A stretch of DNA of 64,000 nucleotides, taken from Diphasiastrum complanatum (Eukaryota > Streptophyta > Lycopodiopsida > Lycopodiales > Lycopodiaceae). The translations under genes were made by a program, and so were the position numbers. Below the pieces are notes generated by a model. That model was not told the origin of the DNA. It was given only the letters and a program-made list of their open reading frames with translations, and ran no database searches. How positions within the stretch are numbered: the stretch's first letter is position 1; each line of letters opens with the position of its first letter. The stretch spans positions 69,931,961 through 69,995,960 of the forward strand of contig CM055094.1 of NCBI GenBank assembly GCA_029204225.1. Direction: 5' to 3'. This document shows positions 21,184 to 34,918 of the stretch, one piece after another.

Positions 21184-24100
21184 TCCACCCCACGTTTATA
21201 AAATCTGATGTCCTCATCAGATGTCAGATTAAAGTGAAGGTGTCTCCCAATTAAAATAACTATACATTTAAGCTACTTGGCACAGTACTCAATTTACTGG
21301 CCACTTTTTATTAACATTGAAGGTGGCACACCACAAGTCAGAGGCTCAGCTCTTTGTACTAAAAAATTACATAACTTGAAAATATCTCTTTGTCTGGGAA
21401 AAGCGTAGATTTGATATCGCTTTTGTAAAACCCAAGAACCTTATTAACTGGTGACAGAGGCCTTTCTTTGAAATGTTCGCCCCTGTCGCTTTTGACTTTC
21501 GACTTTGGAACTCCTTTGGGCTCCTGATTTGTTCTTGATGCACTTTGTGTTGAGCTCCCTGAGCTCCAGATTTAATCAGTTCCGCATAGGTATCAAGGCT
21601 CCCTAAGCCAAAGGATTTATCGTTTTATTGCCCAGTTTATGGTCCACTTCGTGCCTTGTTGCTTCTGCACCTTGATTTCTCTCCTTGTCCCAGCCTGATC
21701 TTGATACTTTTCCATCTTGGCTCTTTAAGGTAGACAAAGATTGAGTACTCCGCAATGCACCTGTCACTCAGCTTGAAGTAGCTCTTTGAATCAGCCCAAA
21801 TGTAACCATCGACCTCGTGGAGAGCCAAAGGATCGCACCAGATTGATCCGCATACGAACTATCTCTTCGCGTTTGTTTGAAGCACCATGTCCGTCGCACA
21901 AAACTTGACTTCACAATTCCATCACTGGTCAGTTGCCTCACAGTCAAAACAAGAAGTGTACATCGAACTTGGCTTCAAGTAGCTCTCTTTGAATCAGACA
22001 CATGCACCCAAAGTTTGCACTAGTCCGATCTCAACGTGAACTGTCCCTTAGCGTCTGTTTGAAATACCAAGTCTCTCATGCAAGACTCAACTTTCACAGT
22101 TCCTTCATTGATCAATTGTCTTACACGTAACACAAGCCAGCGTACTCATATGTTTCCTCATCATTGCTGGTCTAGAGAAAACCTATAACAAGCTTTCCTT
22201 TCCACAACAAAAGCTTGTCAACTTATTAGGTCCAAAGTTTGCCAGTCTTCTCGTGTGAGTATGGCTAGGTCACCTTGAATTTGCCCCCATTTTGATCAAC
22301 TTTCAATCAAAATTTGCCCCAAGAGAGAGGTGTGTGTGACAATTCTCCTCCACTTATAAAATTAGCTGATCGGACTTAGAGTAGAGTTTTTCAGACAAAA
22401 AGCCTTTCCAACACTTTGCTTCCCATCTGCTAAGATTATGGCTCGATCCAACTTGTTGCGAATCTCTGAAGAGGATCCTAGTCTTTCCCCTTTGAGGAAA
22501 AGCCCAACTGATACTGGATATTACCATGCTCAGTGAGTTTCAGTTCCGAAGGTGGCCGTCCCAAAATGAAGACCAAGTGCTTCATAGAGAATCTCCCCTG
22601 AAATTGTCATTTCCAACTTTTGACTTCCTGCTTGCATCTGGTGGGCTTTGTCGCAAATGAAACTAACCCAAGAAACAGGCTAGCCATCCATCCTTTCCAA
22701 ACATTGAGTCGTTTCGTTGCCGTTCATGTGCGAGTACTTGAACTACAAATCCGCCCCACAGATTCTGTAGTCCTCTTTGTTTGATGGTATCAGCCTTCAA
22801 AGGAAAGGTTCCTTCTCGAGCCATCAGCTCCTTGTATCACAAGCAATCATGCAAACCAGACAAAGCACGAGTACTAAGACTCACCACGAATACATACAAG
22901 TATGACACTCAAGCAGGTTTACTAACAAGTAAAAAAGACAAGGTCCCCCTTTGAGATGGTCCTGCCAGCGGACCTTTGCCTGGCCATGCCCATACAAATC
23001 GATCACAGAATCAGCCCACATAGGACACCCCTCCAACTATTCGTGCTTTCCCCATTAAGCAACACATTGCCTCAGTCATGCCCCACCACTTTTTGGTCGA
23101 TAGCCCTTATAGCTAAACGATCGGCAACTATCCTTGAATATACCACCCCCATGGACGCACTCGTGCTTTCACTGTTAGGCAACACATTGCCTCAGTAACG
23201 CCCCACCAAATCTAGTCAATAGCCCTTATAACTAAACGATCGGCAGGATACCCTCCAATTGTGGATGCACCCGTGCTTTCACCGTTAGGCAACACATTGC
23301 CTCAGTAACTCCCCCCATAAATTTGGCCGATAGCCCTTATAGCTAAACGGTGGCTATCGTGAATATGTCACCCCGCACCCCACAAGGTACAGATCATGCT
23401 TACACCAACCTGATCGCAACACATTGCCTCATCTGTCCTACATGAAGATGGCGCCAGGCCCGAACCTTGGAAATTGACCATGCTTACACCTCAAGGGCAG
23501 CACCTTGACTCATCAAGCCCCTGTTCTGCCGACTACCCCGACCGTGGACGCACCCGTGCTTATACTATGGGTAGCACTTTGCACAACAGTTGTCTTGATG
23601 AACCCCAAACAATGGCCATTTCCGTGAGATTCGCATAGCTGACCGGCCAGTCGGCTCTGATACCACATGTAGCGCAGGCATTCCAAAGGGAGCCCGAAAC
23701 CAAGACTTAGCTTTCCAGCCTTCAACTCTTGCCATCCAAACCCACTTGACATACAAGTTGCCAACTCGCCAACAATGATCAGACTTAACCAACTTGAAGT
23801 TCCGAAAACCAACATTGAGATCTCACACATCTCGGCCATAGTAGGGGTCAAAATTTAACCATGTTCAACAATAACACAGGGAGTATCGTAATAAAAAGTT
23901 GGCGGGCACCACCCGTGGACTTGCACAAAGATTGCCTCAGTAACGCCCCCAGCAAATCTAGTTGATAGCCCTTATAGCTAAACGATCAGCAGCATACCAC
24001 CCAAATCGTGGACGCACCCGTGCTTTCACCGTTAGGTAGCACATTGTCTCAGTAACGCCCCCAAAAAATTTGGTCGATAGCCCTTATAGCTTAACGGTGG

Positions 24101-24412
24101 CTATCGTGAATATGTCACCCCGCACTCCACAATCCACAGATCATGCTTACACCAACCTAATCGCAACACATTGCCTCATCTGTCCTACATGAAGACGACG
24201 CCAGGCCCGAACCTTGGAAACTGACCGTGCTTACACCTCAAGGGCAGCACCTTGACTCATCAAGCCCCCATTCTGCCAACCACCCCGACCGTGGACGCAC
24301 CCATGCTTATACTGTGGGCAGCACTTTGCACAACAGTTGTCTTGATGAACCCCAAACAATGGCCATTTCCGTGAGATTCGCATAGCTGACCGGCCAGTCG
24401 GCTCTGATACCA
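21184..24412 (-). mobile_element. Internal region of unit 1
   Basis: It starts (plus side) with the polypurine tract at 21,184-21,193 and ends with the primer site at 24,401-24,412. No gene is seen in 21,200-22,950. Subrepeats of about 110 bp fill 23,030-23,560 and 23,930-24,340. At 23,668-23,820 a truncated second LTR with its own primer site (23,654-23,665) joins 108 bp of CACTA sequence (23,821-23,929), which is the same as 19,381-19,485. Confidence 0.78.
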
Positions 24413-24414
24413 CA

Positions 24415-25603
24415 TGTAGCGCATGCATATCAAAGGGAGCCCGGAACCACGACTTAGCTTCCCAGCCTTCAACTCTTGCCATCCAAACCCACTTGACATA
24501 CAAGCTGCCAACTCGCCAACAATGATCAGACTTAACCAACATTGAGATCCAACCTGGCGCCATGCCAGATCGGGAGTCCTGATGTGGGTGACTTCTTTCC
24601 AAGCAAGCCACCCGACATACATCAAACTTAACCAACTCGAAGCTTCGTTACAAACGAGTAACACCCATTCCAAGCAAGCGGTATGACTTACATCAGACTT
24701 AACCAATTGAAAGATTTGTCACGAGCACTAGAAGCCAACCTGGCACCACGCCAGACTGGACAGCCATAAACATGTAACTTCCACCCAAGCAAGCCATCCA
24801 ACTCAGTCTCCATGTTAGAGCCCGTTCTCCAAGAGCTTAACCCATTCACGTTTATGCAAGGAACACACAGAACCACAAGTCGTGATAGATATGGAGATAA
24901 CCAGTTCCTGGACCAAATGGTCCCGACAGCATACCGCTTGCGCCACGGACCGAATGGTCCCGACGGCATACCACTGGCGATACGACCCTCAGCTATGTGC
25001 CAACTTAAAAATTTTGAAGCGGCCTTACAACTGGCGCTTTTATCGAACACTGAAACCCAGAAGGTAATCAAAGTCAGTTTGATGAAAATCCCACTTTATT
25101 GATAAATATGAGAAGGTTACATTTCAAGTGTGTGACCGACCCTAGTCTCCGGGGCGCTAGCATGCCAAGGCGAGAGCCATGACAACATTCTAGCAAGGGA
25201 GGCTGAGACTTGGTTGGAGCTCGTCTTGAGTCGCAACCCGCACTCCCCTATAGTATTGGTGAGATTCGGCAACCCCCTCATACCAAGCATTCTACCCAGG
25301 CTGGTAAAGCACATTTTTCTCTATCTAGAATTTTCTCTTTCTAGAAAGTTATTTTCCATCTCTAGATTTTATTGATCCCCAGGCTTCCTTTAATCATGCC
25401 TAGATCGTGTGAGGTGATTGCACATCGATCTGAGCTCTCTGGACTTCGCTAGAACTGATCAAAGATTTTCAGCCATAAGAACTTGGCGCCGGCTGGATTC
25501 TGGTGACAGTGGCACCGGGAGCAACAGGGGCGCTGTTGGCGCCGGGGACAATGCTGGCGCCAGTGGCACCTGAAGTAAAGCTTATGAAGATTGCTTTACA
25601 ACA
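24415..25603 (-). mobile_element. LTR 2 of array
   Basis: An 1,189-bp LTR. Its left part matches LTR 4 and its right part matches LTR 1, so it has the structure of a recombinant between the two. The primer site lies at 24,401-24,412. Confidence 0.82.
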
Positions 25604-28600
25604 TCCACCCCACGTTTATAAAATCTGATGTCCTCATCAGATGTCAGATTAAAGTGAAGGTGTCTCCCAATTAAAATAACTATACATTTAAGCTACTTGG
25701 CACAGTACTCAATTTACTGGCCACTTTTTATTAACATTGAAGGTGGCACACCACAAGTCAGAGGCTCAGCTCTTTGTACTAAAAAATTACATAACTTGAA
25801 AATATCTCTTTGTCTGGGAAAAGCGTAGATTTGATATCGCTTTTGTAAAACCCAAGAACCTTATTAACTGGTGACAGAGGCCTTTCTTTGAAATGTTCGC
25901 CCCTGTCGCTTTTGACTTTCGACTTTGGAACTCCTTTGGGCTCCTGATTTGTTCTTGATGCACTTTGTGTTGAGCTCCCTGAGCTCCAGATTTAATCAGT
26001 TCCGCATAGGTATCAAGGCTCCCTAAGCCAAAGGATTTATCGTTTTATTGCCCAGTTTATGGTCCACTTCGTGCCTTGTTGCTTCTGCACCTTGATTTCT
26101 CTCCTTGTCCCAGCCTGATCTTGATACTTTTCCATCTTGGCTCTTTAAGGTAGACAAAGATTGAGTACTCCGCAATGCACCTGTCACTCAGCTTGAAGTA
26201 GCTCTTTGAATCAGCCCAAATGTAACCATCGACCTCGTGGAGAGCCAAAGGATCGCACCAGATTGATCCGCATACGAACTATCTCTTCGCGTTTGTTTGA
26301 AGCACCATGTCCGTCGCACAAAACTTGACTTCACAATTCCATCACTGGTCAGTTGCCTCACAGTCAAAACAAGAAGTGTACATCGAACTTGGCTTCAAGT
26401 AGCTCTCTTTGAATCAGACACATGCACCCAAAGTTTGCACTAGTCCGATCTCAACGTGAACTGTCCCTTAGCGTCTGTTTGAAATACCAAGTCTCTCATG
26501 CAAGACTCAACTTTCACAGTTCCTTCATTGATCAATTGTCTTACACGTAACACAAGCCAGCGTACTCATATGTTTCCTCATCATTGCTGGTCTAGAGAAA
26601 ACCTATAACAAGCTTTCCTTTCCACAACAAAAGCTTGTCAACTTATTAGGTCCAAAGTTTGCCAGTCTTCTCGTGTGAGTATGGCTAGGTCACCTTGAAT
26701 TTGCCCCCATTTTGATCAACTTTCAATCAAAATTTGCCCCAAGAGAGAGGTGTGTGTGACAATTCTCCTCCACTTATAAAATTAGCTGATCGGACTTAGA
26801 GTAGAGTTTTTCAGACAAAAAGCCTTTCCAACACTTTGCTTCCCATCTGCTAAGATTATGGCTCGATCCAACTTGTTGCGAATCTCTGAAGAGGATCCTA
26901 GTCTTTCCCCTTTGAGGAAAAGCCCAACTGATACTGGATATTACCATGCTCAGTGAGTTTCAGTTCCGAAGGTGGCCGTCCCAAAATGAAGACCAAGTGC
27001 TTCATAGAGAATCTCCCCTGAAATTGTCATTTCCAACTTTTGACTTCCTGCTTGCATCTGGTGGGCTTTGTCGCAAATGAAACTAACCCAAGAAACAGGC
27101 TAGCCATCCATCCTTTCCAAACATTGAGTCGTTTCGTTGCCGTTCATGTGCGAGTACTTGAACTACAAATCCGCCCCACAGATTCTGTAGTCCTCTTTGT
27201 TTGATGGTATCAGCCTTCAAAGGAAAGGTTCCTTCTCGAGCCATCAGCTCCTTGTATCACAAGCAATCATGCAAACCAGACAAAGCACGAGTACTAAGAC
27301 TCACCACGAATACATACAAGTATGACACTCAAGCAGGTTTACTAACAAGTAAAAAAGACAAGGTCCCCCTTTGAGATGGTCCTGCCAGCGGACCTTTGCC
27401 TGGCCATGCCCATACAAATCGATCACAGAATCAGCCCACATAGGACACCCCTCCAACTATTCGTGCTTTCCCCATTAAGCAACACATTGCCTCAGTCATG
27501 CCCCACCACTTTTTGGTCGATAGCCCTTATAGCTAAACGATCGGCAACTATCCTTGAATATACCACCCCCATGGACGCACTCGTGCTTTCACTGTTAGGC
27601 AACACATTGCCTCAGTAACGCCCCACCAAATCTAGTCAATAGCCCTTATAACTAAACGATCGGCAGGATACCCTCCAATTGTGGATGCACCCGTGCTTTC
27701 ACCGTTAGGCAACACATTGCCTCAGTAACTCCCCCCATAAATTTGGCCGATAGCCCTTATAGCTAAACGGTGGCTATCGTGAATATGTCACCCCGCACCC
27801 CACAAGGTACAGATCATGCTTACACCAACCTGATCGCAACACATTGCCTCATCTGTCCTACATGAAGATGGCGCCAGGCCCGAACCTTGGAAATTGACCA
27901 TGCTTACACCTCAAGGGCAGCACCTTGACTCATCAAGCCCCTGTTCTGCCGACTACCCCGACCGTGGACGCACCCGTGCTTATACTATGGGTAGCACTTT
28001 GCACAACAGTTGTCTTGATGAACCCCAAACAATGGCCATTTCCGTGAGATTCGCATAGCTGACCGGCCAGTCGGCTCTGATACCACATGTAGCGCAGGCA
28101 TTCCAAAGGGAGCCCGAAACCAAGACTTAGCTTTCCAGCCTTCAACTCTTGCCATCCAAACCCACTTGACATACAAGTTGCCAACTCGCCAACAATGATC
28201 AGACTTAACCAACTTGAAGTTCCGAAAACCAACATTGAGATCTCACACATCTCGGCCATAGTAGGGGTCAAAATTTAACCATGTTCAACAATAACACAGG
28301 GAGTATCGTAATAAAAAGTTGGCGGGCACCACCCGTGGACTTGCACAAAGATTGCCTCAGTAACGCCCCCAGCAAATCTAGTTGATAGCCCTTATAGCTA
28401 AACGATCAGCAGCATACCACCCAAATCGTGGACGCACCCGTGCTTTCACCGTTAGGTAGCACATTGTCTCAGTAACGCCCCCAAAAAATTTGGTCGATAG
28501 CCCTTATAGCTTAACGGTGGCTATCGTGAATATGTCACCCCGCACTCCACAATCCACAGATCATGCTTACACCAACCTAATCGCAACACATTGCCTCATC

Positions 28601-28832
28601 TGTCCTACATGAAGACGACGCCAGGCCCGAACCTTGGAAACTGACCGTGCTTACACCTCAAGGGCAGCACCTTGACTCATCAAGCCCCCATTCTGCCAAC
28701 CACCCCGACCGTGGACGCACCCATGCTTATACTGTGGGCAGCACTTTGCACAACAGTTGTCTTGATGAACCCCAAACAATGGCCATTTCCGTGAGATTCG
28801 CATAGCTGACCGGCCAGTCGGCTCTGATACCA
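25604..28832 (-). mobile_element. Internal region of unit 2
   Basis: Almost identical to the internal region of unit 1 at an offset of exactly 4,420 bp, including the primer sites, the 110-bp subrepeats and the captured 108-bp CACTA piece (28,241-28,349). No gene. Confidence 0.8.
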
Positions 28833-28834
28833 CA

Positions 28835-30023
28835 TGTAGCGCATGCATATCAAAGGGAGCCCGGAACCACGACTTAGCTTCCCAGCCTTCAACTCTTGCC
28901 ATCCAAACCCACTTGACATACAAGCTGCCAACTCGCCAACAATGATCAGACTTAACCAACATTGAGATCCAACCTGGCGCCATGCCAGATCGGGAGTCCT
29001 GATGTGGGTGACTTCTTTCCAAGCAAGCCACCCGACATACATCAAACTTAACCAACTCGAAGCTTCGTTACAAACGAGTAACACCCATTCCAAGCAAGCG
29101 GTATGACTTACATCAGACTTAACCAATTGAAAGATTTGTCACGAGCACTAGAAGCCAACCTGGCACCACGCCAGACTGGACAGCCATAAACATGTAACTT
29201 CCACCCAAGCAAGCCATCCAACTCAGTCTCCATGTTAGAGCCCGTTCTCCAAGAGCTTAACCCATTCACGTTTATGCAAGGAACACACAGAACCACAAGT
29301 CGTGATAGATATGGAGATAACCAGTTCCTGGACCAAATGGTCCCGACAGCATACCGCTTGCGCCACGGACCGAATGGTCCCGACGGCATACCACTGGCGA
29401 TACGACCCTCAGCTATGTGCCAACTTAAAAATTTTGAAGCGGCCTTACAACTGGCGCTTTTATCGAACACTGAAACCCAGAAGGTAATCAAAGTCAGTTT
29501 GATGAAAATCCCACTTTATTGATAAATATGAGAAGGTTACATTTCAAGTGTGTGACCGACCCTAGTCTCCGGGGCGCTAGCATGCCAAGGCGAGAGCCAT
29601 GACAACATTCTAGCAAGGGAGGCTGAGACTTGGTTGGAGCTCGTCTTGAGTCGCAACCCGCACTCCCCTATAGTATTGGTGAGATTCGGCAACCCCCTCA
29701 TACCAAGCATTCTACCCAGGCTGGTAAAGCACATTTTTCTCTATCTAGAATTTTCTCTTTCTAGAAAGTTATTTTCCATCTCTAGATTTTATTGATCCCC
29801 AGGCTTCCTTTAATCATGCCTAGATCGTGTGAGGTGATTGCACATCGATCTGAGCTCTCTGGACTTCGCTAGAACTGATCAAAGATTTTCAGCCATAAGA
29901 ACTTGGCGCCGGCTGGATTCTGGTGACAGTGGCACCGGGAGCAACAGGGGCGCTGTTGGCGCCGGGGACAATGCTGGCGCCAGTGGCACCTGAAGTAAAG
30001 CTTATGAAGATTGCTTTACAACA
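28835..30023 (-). mobile_element. LTR 3 of array
   Basis: Identical in layout to LTR 2, 4,420 bp further on; I saw no base difference from LTR 2. Primer site at 28,821-28,832. Confidence 0.82.
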
Positions 30024-33000
30024 TCCACCCCACGTTTATAAAATCTGATGTCCTCATCAGATGTCAGATTAAAGTGAAGGTGTCTCCCAATTAAAATAAC
30101 TATACATTTAAGCTACTTGGCACAGTACTCAATTTACTGGCCACTTTTTATTAACATTGAAGGTGGCACACCACAAGTCAGAGGCTCAGCTCTTTGTACT
30201 AAAAAATTACATAACTTGAAAATATCTCTTTGTCTGGGAAAAGCGTAGATTTGATATCGCTTTTGTAAAACCCAAGAACCTTATTAACTGGTGACAGAGG
30301 CCTTTCTTTGAAATGTTCGCCCCTGTCGCTTTTGACTTTCGACTTTGGAACTCCTTTGGGCTCCTGATTTGTTCTTGATGCACTTTGTGTTGAGCTCCCT
30401 GAGCTCCAGATTTAATCAGTTCCGCATAGGTATCAAGGCTCCCTAAGCCAAAGGATTTATCGTTTTATTGCCCAGTTTATGGTCCACTTCGTGCCTTGTT
30501 GCTTCTGCACCTTGATTTCTCTCCTTGTCCCAGCCTGATCTTGATACTTTTCCATCTTGGCTCTTTAAGGTAGACAAAGATTGAGTACTCCGCAATGCAC
30601 CTGTCACTCAGCTTGAAGTAGCTCTTTGAATCAGCCCAAATGTAACCATCGACCTCGTGGAGAGCCAAAGGATCGCACCAGATTGATCCGCATACGAACT
30701 ATCTCTTCGCGTTTGTTTGAAGCACCATGTCCGTCGCACAAAACTTGACTTCACAATTCCATCACTGGTCAGTTGCCTCACAGTCAAAACAAGAAGTGTA
30801 CATCGAACTTGGCTTCAAGTAGCTCTCTTTGAATCAGACACATGCACCCAAAGTTTGCACTAGTCCGATCTCAACGTGAACTGTCCCTTAGCGTCTGTTT
30901 GAAATACCAAGTCTCTCATGCAAGACTCAACTTTCACAGTTCCTTCATTGATCAATTGTCTTACACGTAACACAAGCCAGCGTACTCATATGTTTCCTCA
31001 TCATTGCTGGTCTAGAGAAAACCTATAACAAGCTTTCCTTTCCACAACAAAAACTTGTCAACTTATTAGGTCCAAAGTTTGCCAGTCTTCTCGTGTGAGT
31101 ATGGCTAGGTCACCTTGAATTTGCCCCCATTTTGATCAACTTTCAATCAAAATTTGCCCCAAGAGAGAGGTGTGTGTGACAATTCTCCTCCACTTATAAA
31201 ATTAGCTGATCGGACTTAGAGTAGAGTTTTTCAGACAAAAAGCCTTTCCAACACTTTGCTTCCCATCTGCTAAGATTATGGCTCGATCCAACTTGTTGCG
31301 AATCTCTGAAGAGGATCCTAGTCTTTCCCCTTTGAGGAAAAGCCCAACTGATACTGGATATTACCATGCTCAGTGAGTTTCAGTTCCGAAGGTGGCCGTC
31401 CCAAAATGAAGACCAAGTGCTTCATAGAGAATCTCCCCTGAAATTGTCATTTCCAACTTTTGACTTCCTGCTTGCATCTGGTGGGCTTTGTCGCAAATGA
31501 AACTAACCCAAGAAACAGGCTAGCCATCCATCCTTTCCAAACATTGAGTCGTTTCGTTGCCGTTCATGTGCGAGTACTTGAACTACAAATCCGCCCCACA
31601 GATTCTGTAGTCCTCTTTGTTTGATGGTATCAGCCTTCAAAGGAAAGGTTCCTTCTCGAGCCATCAGCTCCTTGTATCACAAGCAATCATGCAAACCAGA
31701 CAAAGCACGAGTACTAAGACTCACCACGAATACATACAAGTATGACACTCAAGCAGGTTTACTAACAAGTAAAAAAGACAAGGTCCCCCTTTGAGATGGT
31801 CCTGCCAGCGGACCTTTGCCTGGCCATGCCCATACAAATCGATCACAGAATCAGCCCACATAGGACACCCCTCCAACTATTCGTGCTTTCCCCATTAAGC
31901 AACACATTGCCTCAGTCATGCCCCACCACTTTTTGGTCGATAGCCCTTATAGCTAAACGATCGGCAACTATCCTTGAATATACCACCCCCATGGACGCAC
32001 TCGTGCTTTCACTGTTAGGCAACACATTGCCTCAGTAACGCCCCACCAAATCTAGTCAATAGCCCTTATAACTAAACGATCGGCAGGATACCCTCCAATT
32101 GTGGATGCACCCGTGCTTTCACCGTTAGGCAACACATTGCCTCAGTAACTCCCCCCATAAATTTGGCCGATAGCCCTTATAGCTAAACGGTGGCTATCGT
32201 GAATATGTCACCCCGCACCCCACAAGGTACAGATCATGCTTACACCAACCTGATCGCAACACATTGCCTCATCTGTCCTACATGAAGATGGCGCCAGGCC
32301 CGAACCTTGGAAATTGACCATGCTTACACCTCAAGGGCAGCACCTTGACTCATCAAGCCCCTGTTCTGCCGACTACCCCGACCGTGGACGCACCCGTGCT
32401 TATACTATGGGTAGCACTTTGCACAACAGTTGTCTTGATGAACCCCAAACAATGGCCATTTCCGTGAGATTCGCATAGCTGACCGGCCAGTCGGCTCTGA
32501 TACCACATGTAGCGCAGGCATTCCAAAGGGAGCCCGAAACCAAGACTTAGCTTCCCAGCCTTCAACTCTTGCCATCCAAACCCACTTGACATACAAGTTG
32601 CCAACTCGCCAACAATGATCAGACTTAACCAACTTGAAGTTCCGAAAACCAACATTGAGATCTCACACATCTCGGCCATAGTAGGGGTCAAAATTTAACC
32701 ATGTTCAACAATAACACAGGGAGTATCGTAATAAAAAGTTGGCGGGCACCACCCGTGGACTTGCACAAAGATTGCCTCAGTAACGCCCCCAGCAAATCTA
32801 GTTGATAGCCCTTATAGCTAAACGATCAGCAGCATACCACCCAAATCGTGGACGCACCCGTGCTTTCACCGTTAGGTAGCACATTGTCTCAGTAACGCCC
32901 CCAAAAAATTTGGTCGATAGCCCTTATAGCTTAACGGTGGCTATCGTGAATATGTCACCCCGCACTCCACAATCCACAGATCATGCTTACACCAACCTAA

Positions 33001-33252
33001 TCGCAACACATTGCCTCATCTGTCCTACATGAAGACGACGCCAGGCCCGAACCTTGGAAACTGACCGTGCTTACACCTCAAGGGCAGCACCTTGACTCAT
33101 CAAGCCCCCATTCTGCCAACCACCCCGACCGTGGACGCACCCATGCTTATACTGTGGGCAGCACTTTGCACAACAGTTGTCTTGATGAACCCCAAACAAT
33201 GGCCATTTCCGTGAGATTCGCATAGCTGACCGGCCAGTCGGCTCTGATACCA
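30024..33252 (-). mobile_element. Internal region of unit 3
   Basis: Same as units 1 and 2 except for single-base differences near 31,052 (A instead of G) and 32,555 (C instead of T). Ends at the primer site 33,241-33,252. No gene. Confidence 0.8.
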
Positions 33253-33254
33253 CA

Positions 33255-34443
33255 TGTAGCGCATGCATATCAAAGGGAGCCCGGAACCACGACTTAGCTT
33301 CCCAGCCTTCAACTCTTGCCATCCAAACCCACTTGACATACAAGCTGCCAACTCGCCAACAATGATCAGACTTAACCAACATTGAGATCCAACCTGGCGC
33401 CATGCCAGATCGGGAGTCCTGATGTGGGTGACTTCTTTCCAAGCAAGCCACCCGACATACATCAAACTTAACCAACTCGAAGCTTCGTTACAAACGAGTA
33501 ACACCCATTCCAAGCAAGCGGTATGACTTACATCAGACTTAACCAATTGAAAGATTTGTCACGAGCACTAGAAGCCAACCTGGCACCACGCCAGACTGGA
33601 CAGCCATAAACATGTAACTTCCACCCAAGCAAGCCATCCAACTCAGTCGACAGGTTAGAGCCCGTTCTCCAAGAGCTTAACCCATTCACGTTCATGCAAG
33701 GAACACTCTGAACCACAAGCCATGATAGATATGGAGATAACCAGTTCCTGGACCAAATGGTCCCGACAGCATACCGCTGGCGCCACGGACCGAACGGTCC
33801 CGACGGCATACCACTGGCGATACGACCATTAGCTATGTGCCAACTTAAAAATTTTGAAGCGGCCTTACAACTGGCACTTTTACCGAACACTGAACCCCAG
33901 AAGATAATCAAAGTCAGTTTGATGAAAATCCCACTTTATTGATAAATCTGAGAAGGTTACATTTCAAGTGTGTGACCGACCCTAGTCTCCGGGGTGCTAG
34001 CATGCCAAGGCGAGAGCCATGACAACATTCCAGCAAGGGAGGCTGAGACTTGGTTGGAGCTCGCCCTGAGTCGCAACCCGCACTCCCCTATAGTATTGGT
34101 GAGATTCAGCAACCCCCTCATACCAAGCACTCTACCCAGGTTGGTAAAGCACGTTTTTCTCTATCTAGAATTTTCTCTTTCTAGAAAGTTATTTTCCATC
34201 TCTAGATTTTATTGATCCCCAGGCTTCCTTTAATCATGCCTAGATCGTGTGAGGTGATTGCACATCGATCTGAGCTCTCTGGACTTCGCTAGAACTGATC
34301 AAAGATTTTCAGCCATAGGAACTTGGCGTCGGCTGGATTCTGGTGACAGTGGTGCTGGGAGCAACAGGGGCGCTGTTGGCGCCGGGGACAATGCTGGCGC
34401 CAGTGGCACCGGAAGTAAAGCTTATGAAGATTGCTTTACAACA
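33255..34443 (-). mobile_element. LTR 4 of array (chimeric)
   Basis: Identical to LTRs 2 and 3 up to about 33,647, then diverged to its end by scattered substitutions. This is the mirror image of LTR 1. Confidence 0.82.
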
Positions 34444-34918
34444 TCCACCCCACCTTTATAAAATCTGATGTCCTCATCAGATGTCAGATTAAAGTAAAGG
34501 TGTCTCCCAATAGAAATAACTATACATTTAAGCTACTTGGCACAGTACTCATTTTACTGGCCACTTTTTATTAACATTGAAGCTGGCACACCACAAGTCA
34601 GAGGCTCAGCTCTTTGTACTAAAAAATTACATAACTTGAAAATATCTCTTTGTCTGGGAAAAGCGTAGATTTGATATATAATCATGCCTAGATCGTGTGA
34701 GGTGATTGCACATCGATCTGAGCTTTCTGGACTTCACTAGAACTGATCAAAGATTTTCAGCCATAGAAACTTGGTGCCGGCTGGATTTTGGTGACAGTGG
34801 CGCCGGGAGTGGCGCCGGCGCATTTGGAGCCGGGTACAGCAGGGGCGCTGCTGGCACCGGGGACAATGCTGGCGCCAATGTCGCCGGAAGTAAAGCTTAT
34901 GAAGATAACTTTACAACA
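34444..34918 (-). mobile_element. Internal fragment and partial LTR 5
   Basis: Polypurine tract and 235 bp of internal sequence (34,444-34,678) join directly to the last 240 bp of another LTR (34,679-34,918), which has an expanded GGCGCC-type tract. The LTR edge ACAACA meets CACTA coding sequence GTCCCGAGG at 34,919, so this is the original outer edge of the insertion. Confidence 0.75.

Larger units (their letters stand above)
19486..34918 (-). mobile_element. Tandem array of a non-coding LTR retrotransposon
   Basis: Four LTRs of about 1.2 kb (19,975; 24,415; 28,835; 33,255) alternate with three internal regions of about 3.2 kb, giving a 4,420-bp period. On minus each LTR runs from TGTTGTAAAG to GCGCTACA, followed after 2 nt by primer site TGGTATCAGAGC; GTGGGGTGGA, a polypurine tract, precedes the next LTR. 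No internal frame shows a gag or pol motif, so this is a LARD-like non-autonomous element. Units 20,388-24,807, 24,808-29,227 and 29,228-33,647 are almost identical (I noticed two single-base differences); the outer pieces are clearly diverged. Confidence 0.88.

Noticed and set aside
19820-33911. Repeated 60-150-codon frames in the 4.4-kb units
   Set aside because: They lie in LTR and non-coding internal sequence, show no known motif, and recur only because the units are identical copies.
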